From Chloroflexota bacterium (GTDB lineage Bacteria; Chloroflexota; Chloroflexia; JAMDCE01): a stretch of 12,028 bases of DNA. The first letter of the stretch is position 1; the number at the start of each line of letters is the position of its first letter. Position numbers and translations under genes: made by a program. Below, one piece after another: positions 1 through 5,834 of this stretch. The notes beneath the pieces are model-generated. The model ran no database searches and was not told the DNA's origin. It saw nothing but the letters and a program-made list of their open reading frames with translations. The stretch spans positions 1 through 12,028 of the forward strand of contig JAMDCE010000249.1 in the NCBI GenBank assembly GCA_023489135.1, given 5' to 3'.

Positions 1-1618
1 GACCGTCTTTCTCCAGGACGTCGAGAATGAACCGCTCCTCGATGGCCTGGCGCATGGAGTAGAGGCTAAAGGCGGCGAAGCGGCCATCCGGATGTTTCTC
101 CCCGAACAGCTCGAGCGTCTGCTGCTTGGGGGTGGCGGTGAAGGCGAAGTAGCTGACGTTGGGGAGTGGTCCGCGCTTCTTCACCTCGGCTGCTATGCGA
201 TCCTCCAGGTCCTGATCCGCGTCACTCTCCTCCATTTCCGCCTCTTCTAAAGTGCCGGCGCTCAAAACGGCCTTGAGGCTCTGGGTGCTTTCCCCACTCT
301 GGGAAGAGTGCGCCTCATCGATCATCACGGCGAAGCGGCTGCCCGGCAGCGACTTGATCTCTTTCACTATGACCGGGAACTTCTGAAGGGTCGTGACGAT
401 GATGTTCTTGCCATCCTCCAATGCGGTCTTCAGCTGGCGGGAGGTCTTGTCGATGTTCTCCACCACGCCCATGGTCTGCTGGAACTGCCGGACGGTGCGC
501 TGAAGCTGGCGATCGAGGACGCGGCGGTCGGTTATGACGATGATGGAGTCGAAGACGCGTTTGTCGTCGGGCCCGTGCAGGCTGGCCAGTTGGTGCGCCA
601 GCCAGGCTATGGAGTTGCTTTTTCCGCTGCCCGCGCTGTGCTGGATGAGGTAACGCTGGCCGGGGCCTGTGGAACGGGCGTCTAAGAGCAGGCGGCGAAC
701 CGCGTCGAGCTGGTGGTAGCGAGGGAAGATCAGGCTCTTCTTGCCGGTCTTCCGGCCATAATCGTCCTCTTCTTCGACCACCTGAATGAAGTTCTGAATC
801 AGGTCGAGGACGGAGTCGCGCGACCAGATGCGGCGCCACAGGTAAGCGGTGGCGAAATCGCCTAGAGAGGGCGGGTTGCCGGCTCCCGTTCCGCGCCCCT
901 GGTTGAAGGGTAGAAAGACGGTCTTCGCCCCTTGCAAGTGGGTGGCCACGTAGGCCAGATCCGGATCGACCGCGAAGTGCGCCAGACAGCGCTCGAAAGA
1001 AAACAAGGCCTCGCGGGGGTCGCGCGTGGTGCGGTACTGCTTGACGGCATCCTCGACGTTTTGTCCCGTGAGCGGGTTCTTGAGCTCGGCGGTAAAAATC
1101 GGGAGACCGTTCAGAAAGAGGGCCAGGTCGAGGCTATTCTCGTTCTTCTGGCTGTACTTGAGCTGGCGGACCACGGAGAAGAGGTTGCCCTCGTAGAGGC
1201 GCTGCAATTCGGCATTGAGCCCGCTGGAGGGCCGGAAGTAAGCCAGCTGGAACTTGCAGCCATTGGCCTTGATCCCGCGGCGCAGGATGTCGAGCGTGCC
1301 GCGATGGCGGACCTCGTGGACCAGGCGCTGGATGAACTTATCCCGGGCCTCGGCGTCGTACTGCTGCTTGAACCTGTCCCATTCCTTGGGCTGGGTGGCG
1401 TAGATGAAGTTGAGCGAGTCCTTGGGAATCAGGCAGAGAGCACGGTCGTAATCCTCGGGCTTCCGTTTGGAGTACCCGCCGGGGCTAAAGTAGCCGTATG
1501 AAGAGCGTTCCTCACGCGTGATTCGAGCCCGATCCGCGTCGGAATCTGGCGCCTCCGACAGCAGGACGGCCTCGATGGTTTCCTCGAAGTTCTTTTCGGA
1601 GATGTCCACCGCATACAC
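1..1618 (-). CDS. hsdR: Type I restriction enzyme R subunit HsdR (partial, N-terminal 539 residues)
   Basis: This is the ATP-dependent translocase and endonuclease subunit of a type I restriction complex; it acts on unmethylated DNA together with HsdM and HsdS. I translated the minus strand and the frame is open without interruption from 1618 to the window start, where the gene is cut off. The N-terminal nuclease domain shows D164 followed by E178-L-K180 (a PD-(D/E)xK core in LDLALFLNGLPIFTAELK). The helicase motor follows: a Q-like FPRYHQLDAVR, Walker A HSAGSGKS (K333), VITDR, DEAH at 434-437 and FTATP at 493-497. The second RecA domain and C-terminal region lie outside the window. There is no good ATG; GTG at 1618 is chosen because GGAGG lies 8 bases upstream, while GTG at 1609 or 1627 is possible. 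It starts 29 bases after the darG stop and is the last operon gene seen. Confidence 0.95.
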   Translation of the reverse strand, partial: MYAVDISEKNFEETIEAVLLSEAPDSDADRARITREERSSYGYFSPGGYSKRKPEDYDRALCLIPKDSLNFIYATQPKEWDRFKQQYDAEARDKFIQRLVHEVRHRGTLDILRRGIKANGCKFQLAYFRPSSGLNAELQRLYEGNLFSVVRQLKYSQKNENSLDLALFLNGLPIFTAELKNPLTGQNVEDAVKQYRTTRDPREALFSFERCLAHFAVDPDLAYVATHLQGAKTVFLPFNQGRGTGAGNPPSLGDFATAYLWRRIWSRDSVLDLIQNFIQVVEEEDDYGRKTGKKSLIFPRYHQLDAVRRLLLDARSTGPGQRYLIQHSAGSGKSNSIAWLAHQLASLHGPDDKRVFDSIIVITDRRVLDRQLQRTVRQFQQTMGVVENIDKTSRQLKTALEDGKNIIVTTLQKFPVIVKEIKSLPGSRFAVMIDEAHSSQSGESTQSLKAVLSAGTLEEAEMEESDADQDLEDRIAAEVKKRGPLPNVSYFAFTATPKQQTLELFGEKHPDGRFAAFSLYSMRQAIEERFILDVLEKDG

Positions 1619-1626
1619 CCACCGCA

Positions 1627-1631
1627 CCTCC
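1627..1631 (-). promoter_or_regulatory. Ribosome binding site of hsdR
   Basis: GGAGG lies 8 bases before the GTG at 1618, in the short darG-hsdR gap. It is the main reason to choose that GTG over the in-frame GTGs at 1609 and 1627. The protein then starts MYAVDISEKNFEETIE, which fits the usual HsdR N-terminus. Confidence 0.6.
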
Positions 1632-1647
1632 GGCGACGGGACGGCCC

Positions 1648-2679
1648 TCAGATCCAGTTCTGCTCACGCAGCCGCGCCCAGGCCACCTCGATGTGCTCGG
1701 CCTTGAAGGTCCTGCGCTTGTGCTCATTCCAGGCCCACACGGCGTTGACCGCCGCGCGGGCGTCTAGCCTGATCTGGGGGTCTTCCTGCGCCACCCAATG
1801 CACGGTAGCCAGGAGCTCCATGCCGTAGGGCGTCTCGAAACCCTCGATCAGACGCGACACCCGCTCCAACCTCCGACGGGTATCCTGGTGCGCTCCCAGG
1901 AATGCCTCGGCCTCGTCGACGGCGCCCGAGAGGAGCCGGATCGAAGGGTTGCGGGTTCGGTCCCCGTATCCGCGGATGAAATGGCCCTCTATGCGCTGAA
2001 GGACGTGATTTAGGTTCTCTGCATACGGGCCGTGATGTTGCTTGGCGAACTTTAGGCGCAACGATTCGCCAGAGGCCTGGAGGAAATAGGCTAGCTTCTG
2101 GACTTCGAGCAAAGTGAGGCGATACCCCGGCAGGGCATAATTGGCAAGCAACCCCACCAGAGCAGCTCGGCCGGCAGTCATCTTCGGCCGTTCGGTCGCT
2201 ACCCGCATGGCCTCAGGGCTCGGAGCGCCTTGCGGTAAGTAAAGTAGAATTCGGACCTCGCTCAATGGCGCAAGCGCGGCCTCGATCAAGGGACGCACCT
2301 CAGACCATTCCAGACCGCCGTTGCCGCAGCCCAGCGGAGGGACGGCGAGCGAGTGAATTTCCTTTTGTTCTACCACCTCCACCAGCGCGCGCAGGCCCGA
2401 TTCGATATCTTCGAGCCTGGCCCTGCCCTTCCAGTGGCGCTTAGTAGGGAAGTTTATGATATAGCGCGGATTGGTCATCGTCCCGGTAGGAACGACAAGC
2501 ATCCGGCCGGGTCGCACCTCGCTTCGCTTGCAGGCCTTCCGGTACTCCTCGTAGTTCGCCGGAAACGCCTGCCGAATCTGAAGCGCGATGCCCTTGCCCA
2601 TCACGCCTACTGTGTTGACCGTGTTGACGAGGGCCTCGACGTCCGCTTCCAGCAGGTTACCCCTGACGTGCTCGATCAT
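1648..2679 (-). CDS. darG: DarG antitoxin: macro-domain DNA ADP-ribosyl glycohydrolase
   Basis: This protein removes ADP-ribose from DNA bases modified by DarT and neutralises the toxin. It has 343 residues, near the usual DarG length of about 350. Residues 1-155 form a macro domain: GNLL at 7-10, ALVNTVNTVGVMGKGIALQ at 16-34 (ADP-ribose-binding loop with N22), NFPTKRHW at 76-83 and PPLGCGNGGL in the second loop. K80 falls at the number I recall for the catalytic lysine of Thermus aquaticus DarG. The C-terminal half (about 175-343) starts with LTLLEVQKLAYFLQ and HHGPYAENL, resembling Panacea/SocA-type antitoxin folds (inference from pattern). In DarG this half is known to bind DarT directly. 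It lies 9 bases after darT and has a strong AGGAGG overlapping the darT stop codon, so translation is probably coupled. The macro domain makes this the thymidine-type (DarTG2) class rather than the NADAR type. Confidence 0.95.
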   Translation of the reverse strand: MIEHVRGNLLEADVEALVNTVNTVGVMGKGIALQIRQAFPANYEEYRKACKRSEVRPGRMLVVPTGTMTNPRYIINFPTKRHWKGRARLEDIESGLRALVEVVEQKEIHSLAVPPLGCGNGGLEWSEVRPLIEAALAPLSEVRILLYLPQGAPSPEAMRVATERPKMTAGRAALVGLLANYALPGYRLTLLEVQKLAYFLQASGESLRLKFAKQHHGPYAENLNHVLQRIEGHFIRGYGDRTRNPSIRLLSGAVDEAEAFLGAHQDTRRRLERVSRLIEGFETPYGMELLATVHWVAQEDPQIRLDARAAVNAVWAWNEHKRRTFKAEHIEVAWARLREQNWI

Positions 2680-2684
2680 AACGC

Positions 2685-2690
2685 CCTCCT
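2685..2690 (-). promoter_or_regulatory. Ribosome binding site of darG, overlapping the darT stop
   Basis: AGGAGG lies 5 bases before the darG ATG, and its first two bases are part of the darT TAG stop. This near-consensus site plus an ATG contrasts with the GTG start of darT and would favour antitoxin over toxin synthesis from the shared transcript (inference). Confidence 0.75.
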
Positions 2691-3312
2691 AGTAGTACCA
2701 TGACCGCCGCACGGCGATGTTGGGCTGGTGATTAGCGCCGGTAACTATCGCCTCAACCCGATCGGCCATAGCGGAGCTGATGACTCCAATCTCGGTAACA
2801 AGCGACCAAGGGAAAAACCGATACACCAGGAATTCGGCCTGGCGCTTTCGCTTGCGGTCGCCATCCAGCGATGTGTCTCTCCAATAGGCGGTTTGCATGA
2901 TGTCCCAGTCAATTCTATTGAGGTCGGCCAGACTATCGAAGAAACTGCTGATCGCCATCTCGGCGTGCCCATCGGTAAAGCTGAAAGGCATCTGGCTCCG
3001 GACGACCTTGTCCGCTGAGCTTACCAGGTGCACGATGGGCTCCTGCCCCTCATTATACCCCACCACGTAGCCGGTGTGAATAGCGTACAGCATCGGCGAA
3101 CGAGGCGCAAAGTAGAAGGGCACGTAGTCAGCGAGAGTACCTCCAGCGCCCAGAGGGACGACCCTCTGCGCGCGGCGGACTTTTATATGGTCGTGGGCAA
3201 TTCCCCTGGTAGCGAGGCCCTTTTCGACGCGGGAGTTATCGCACCAGAGGCCACCGTGGCCTAGAATAGATGGCAGATTGCCGATGTGGGTGATGTGGTA
3301 TAACTCCGTCAC
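2689..3312 (-). CDS. darT: DarT toxin: DNA ADP-ribosyltransferase (DUF4433)
   Basis: This toxin transfers ADP-ribose from NAD+ to bases in single-stranded DNA (thymidine in the class paired with macro-domain DarG), blocking replication; related systems stop phage by halting DNA synthesis. It has 207 residues, typical of the family. Visible signatures are the N-terminal LYHITHIGNLPSIL, the NAD+-binding region VRRAQRVVPLG at about 45-55, the hallmark DYVPFYFAPRSPMLYAIH at 62-79, and KRQAEFLVYRFFPW at 156-169. E160 in the last matches the catalytic glutamate position I recall for Thermus aquaticus DarT. All key residues look intact, so an active toxin is likely. It starts at GTG 3312, with AGGAG 9 bases upstream. 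That GTG overlaps the TGA at 3309-3311 of an open frame that continues the upstream peptidase gene after a one-base shift. darG follows 9 bases later. Confidence 0.95.
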   Translation of the reverse strand: MTELYHITHIGNLPSILGHGGLWCDNSRVEKGLATRGIAHDHIKVRRAQRVVPLGAGGTLADYVPFYFAPRSPMLYAIHTGYVVGYNEGQEPIVHLVSSADKVVRSQMPFSFTDGHAEMAISSFFDSLADLNRIDWDIMQTAYWRDTSLDGDRKRKRQAEFLVYRFFPWSLVTEIGVISSAMADRVEAIVTGANHQPNIAVRRSWYY

Positions 3313-3447
3313 CGGATTCGGCTCCTCTCGGATTGCACCAGGTCAATGGTGAAGAAGCGATTGAAATCGTCCGGGGCTTCGACACTGCAAGCGCTGCAAA
3401 TCAGTGCCTCACACAGGGAGTGATCGCTGTGCAGCCGGAGCGGGCAG
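3309..3447 (-). other. Probable displaced 3' end of the metallopeptidase gene (one-base frameshift)
   Basis: The peptidase frame stops at 3409, but the frame one base downstream is open to TGA at 3309-3311. It encodes a protein-like tail with CPLRLHSDHSLC and DDFNRFFTIDLVQSE. That TGA overlaps the darT GTG as GTGA, exactly the junction type used at hsdM/hsdS and hsdS/peptidase. Removing one G from the GGGG run at 3448-3451 would fuse the two frames into a single 380-residue protein. The part of this frame upstream of about 3450 looks non-coding. The cause could be a real mutation, an assembly or sequencing error, or recoding; the sequence alone cannot say. Confidence 0.6.
3322..3326 (-). promoter_or_regulatory. 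Ribosome binding site of darT
   Basis: AGGAG lies 9 bases before the GTG at 3312. It supports that GTG as the toxin start and lies inside the open frame that extends past the peptidase stop. Confidence 0.55.
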
Positions 3448-4452
3448 CCCCATTCGTCGCCTGGCATCCTCCACCCGTTCGAGAAACATCGGATGGCTGA
3501 CGATCTTATTAGACCGGCACTCCAACATGCACACCCTGATGATCTCACTCGCTCGCGCGTTATTAGTGACCCAGTTCTCATGGGCCCTGTACGGGCCACC
3601 TTGGATGTTCAGAAGCTCTCGAAAAGTATACGAGGCGTTGGGTTGCCGATCCCTCAGTTTCTCACAGACGGCCGAGGTATAGAACTGGGCCAGGCCCTCG
3701 ACGATGTCCAGGTCGGTTTCCGCAAACGCCGTAGTCTCCCATCTGGCCCCATCGATATCCCGTCCGAGGTGGGTGTAGGCATGAGCGAGCTCGTGGATCA
3801 ACGTGACCAGGGTCAGCGAGTCCACCGAGACTCCGAGGATTGATGCCACGATGCCTATCACCATCCAGTACAACCGGATTTCAACTCTGCGGAAGAAGTA
3901 AGCTCCCAGGATGTCTTGGTCGATGCTGCCTATCTTTTCCACGAGTTTGTGAGCATCAAGTGCCTGGAGGATAGCAAAAGCGATCTTTTCGGTGACGGCC
4001 AGTTTTTCATGCAGCCCTGCAACATCATCCGTTTGCAGCAACGCCGCGATGGCTTCCGAGCTCGTTCGGGAGAATTCCAAACCGTTCTTCATGGTCTGAA
4101 GCAGGGGCCGGTTCAGAGCGAGCCTCCAGACGAAATGATTATCGACCTGATCGACTAGATAGGCCATTGGAGCTGGAAGTCCGGCCATTACGCGAACCGG
4201 CACCTCCTGCCTATCGTCTCCTACCGCCAGGCGAAGGGCCGATTCCGTTCGGAGGTGCTCGCGGACGATCAAATTCCACTGTTTGTATGTTCTAAATACC
4301 CGATTAGGAAGATCGTCGTGGTGCTCTTCCAGCAGGTCATGGAGCATTTTTTCGTGTCGTGAGGTGTAAGACCAGGCGCCGCTAACGTCAGGGGTGTACA
4401 TAGTCTCCGCATAGTACCGCGACGGATCGCCGAACGAACGGTTATCACTCAT
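3409..4452 (-). CDS. Unrecognised HExxH zinc metallopeptidase-like protein in the R-M/DarTG operon
   Basis: I do not recognise a named family. The 347-residue product contains LIHELAHAYTHLG at 218-230: H220, E221 and H224 form the zinc-protease HExxH motif. E252 in DIVEGLAQFYT, 28 residues after H224, is a good candidate third ligand, giving a gluzincin-like arrangement. A hydrophobic stretch (YWMVIGIVASILGVSV, 195-210) precedes the motif and is more likely core helix than membrane segment. No signal peptide is seen, so it is probably cytoplasmic. The N-terminal 190 residues are mostly charged and helical-looking with no known motif. The ATG at 4452 overlaps the hsdS stop as ATGA, with GGGAGG 7 bases upstream, so it is co-translated with the restriction genes. 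The C-terminus is probably truncated and altered by a frameshift near 3448-3451; a repaired protein would have 380 residues and end at 3309. Peptidase activity and any role in sensing or toxin release are inference. Confidence 0.8.
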   Translation of the reverse strand: MSDNRSFGDPSRYYAETMYTPDVSGAWSYTSRHEKMLHDLLEEHHDDLPNRVFRTYKQWNLIVREHLRTESALRLAVGDDRQEVPVRVMAGLPAPMAYLVDQVDNHFVWRLALNRPLLQTMKNGLEFSRTSSEAIAALLQTDDVAGLHEKLAVTEKIAFAILQALDAHKLVEKIGSIDQDILGAYFFRRVEIRLYWMVIGIVASILGVSVDSLTLVTLIHELAHAYTHLGRDIDGARWETTAFAETDLDIVEGLAQFYTSAVCEKLRDRQPNASYTFRELLNIQGGPYRAHENWVTNNARASEIIRVCMLECRSNKIVSHPMFLERVEDARRRMGLPAPAAQRSLPV

Positions 4453-5834
4453 ACCTCCACCTCCCCTCGCACGTCGATCTTGCCCGTGACCGCAGCCGAG
4501 ATGAGGGCGGTGCGGTACTCTTTGAGCCTATCAACCCCTTCCCGGACCTTCGTTATGAGAGCGTCGATTCTGGCGGTTTCGTGGTCGAGGAAAGCTGCGA
4601 TGCTGCACCGCTCCTGCTTCGGGGGAACAAGGACCATCAGATTGCGAACATCTTCCAAGCCGAGGCCATCCTTTGTGCCTCCGTAGAGCAGCATTCTGAA
4701 CTGATCCTGCCCAACCTGGGAAAGCAGGCAGTATCCCAACCAGCGCGGCTCAACCTTGGACTGATGCGGGCGTGCGAGCGCTATGTGCTGGTTCACGTAA
4801 GCCTCTCCAATGTCGTCCCCCACAACCCCGACGGAACCGACGTAAGCTGTTATCGAGATGAGCACATCGTTTTCGCTGACACGCGTCCGCCATCCTTCGG
4901 CACCTTCGGGAGGGTAAACGTGCTGAACCTCACTAAGATCCAGGTTGATGGACGTGCGCGTTAGATTACCAATCCGCAGAAACATCGGACCCTCGTCGCT
5001 GTAGTGTTGAGCCCAACCACGCGATCCGCTCGTAACCTGGGTTGCCAGGAACTTAACCCTGCAGATTTCCCAGTGGACCGGAAGCACTCCCAGCCATTCC
5101 ACCCCCGAGTCTTTCATCGGCACAGTCTGGTCGAGCCCCTTGGTGACAGCACGGGATATTAACGCGCTACGCTCTTCCTGCAGGAGCTCAATCAGCCGCT
5201 CTTTTTTCGCGATGAGGGCATCCAGTTTGGCAGTCTCCCGGTCGAGGAAAGCAGCGATGGCGCGTTGTTCGGGAAGTGGGGGTAAGGCCATCGCGAAGTT
5301 GCGAACAAAATGGTCTGGTAACCGCTGCTGTCCTGCTGATCCATACATCGACGCCGTCCCTGAGGACCGGAATACGTGCGATCTGATAAGGTAGAGGACG
5401 AATTGTGAGTGAACACCTTCGTCTGGCCTGAGGACGTGCAGCTCCGTCGTGCCAAAGCCGACGCCGTTCGCAAGGCCAAGGCAATGAGCGCTCTTTCCGT
5501 TTTCAAAGCACGGGGTGATTTTCGCAACGATAATGTCCCCATCTCGGAAATAGGTGAAGCCCTGCCACACATCTTCAATGGCTCGCTCCTCACCAAACGT
5601 TAGGCTTCCGTCCTCTCCGATGCGCTCCATCGGCAAGAAGGAGACCCGGGTATCCTTGTGCAGATGCGCCAACTCCGACTTCGGGGGATTCACGCGACAG
5701 GCGAATCGCAGACGCTTCACCTCCCAGTGTACTGGAATGCATCCCAGCCAGTAAACGTGCGATTCCTTGTAGGAGGGGTAGGGTTTCCAGTTGGATGCGA
5801 GATCCGGTTGCGTGGGCGTCAAGGTGTTACTCAC
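4449..5834 (-). CDS. hsdS: Type I restriction-modification specificity subunit HsdS
   Basis: HsdS recognises the bipartite DNA target and positions HsdM and HsdR. The 461-residue protein has the full two-half layout. Target recognition domain 1 covers about 20-185, starting WLGCIPVHWEVKRLRF. The central conserved helix is LPEQRAIAAFLDRETAKLDA (188-207) and continues to about 233. Domain 2 covers about 240-400, starting WLGVLPVHWEICRVKF. The distal helix contains PKQERCSIAAFLDHETARID (405-424). The repeated helices set the spacing between the two half-sites. The start is GTG at 5834, overlapping the hsdM TGA as GTGA, with GGGAGG 7 bases upstream. Its stop overlaps the next ATG as ATGA. Both halves look intact, so a working specificity subunit is expected; the target cannot be read from the sequence. 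Confidence 0.95.
   Translation of the reverse strand: MSNTLTPTQPDLASNWKPYPSYKESHVYWLGCIPVHWEVKRLRFACRVNPPKSELAHLHKDTRVSFLPMERIGEDGSLTFGEERAIEDVWQGFTYFRDGDIIVAKITPCFENGKSAHCLGLANGVGFGTTELHVLRPDEGVHSQFVLYLIRSHVFRSSGTASMYGSAGQQRLPDHFVRNFAMALPPLPEQRAIAAFLDRETAKLDALIAKKERLIELLQEERSALISRAVTKGLDQTVPMKDSGVEWLGVLPVHWEICRVKFLATQVTSGSRGWAQHYSDEGPMFLRIGNLTRTSINLDLSEVQHVYPPEGAEGWRTRVSENDVLISITAYVGSVGVVGDDIGEAYVNQHIALARPHQSKVEPRWLGYCLLSQVGQDQFRMLLYGGTKDGLGLEDVRNLMVLVPPKQERCSIAAFLDHETARIDALITKVREGVDRLKEYRTALISAAVTGKIDVRGEVEV
4545..4625 (-). repeat. HsdS distal conserved helix, copy 2 of an internal repeat
   Basis: Residues 404-430 of HsdS repeat the central helix encoded at 5199-5279: IAAFLDHETARIDALITK here against IAAFLDRETAKLDALIAK there. 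The DNA also matches, with 19 of 20 bases identical between 4583-4602 and 5240-5259. Such repeats allow recombination that exchanges target recognition domains. Confidence 0.8.
5199..5279 (-). repeat. HsdS central conserved helix, copy 1 of an internal repeat
   Basis: Residues 186-212 of HsdS form the central spacer helix, paired with the copy at 4545-4625. A second repeated block starts each recognition domain: the regions encoded at 5700-5768 and 5043-5111 share WLGxxPVHWE. Confidence 0.8.

Noticed and set aside
315..1727. Several short minus-strand frames that might suggest a broken hsdR
   Set aside because: They are in the wrong frames. Codon-by-codon translation in the third frame shows one uninterrupted HsdR from 1618 to the window start with all expected motifs, so it is not a pseudogene.
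3309..3599. Separate 96-residue gene between the peptidase and darT
   Set aside because: Its N-terminal half overlaps the peptidase frame and looks non-coding; only the part after the G run appears protein-like, so it is better read as the shifted end of the peptidase gene.
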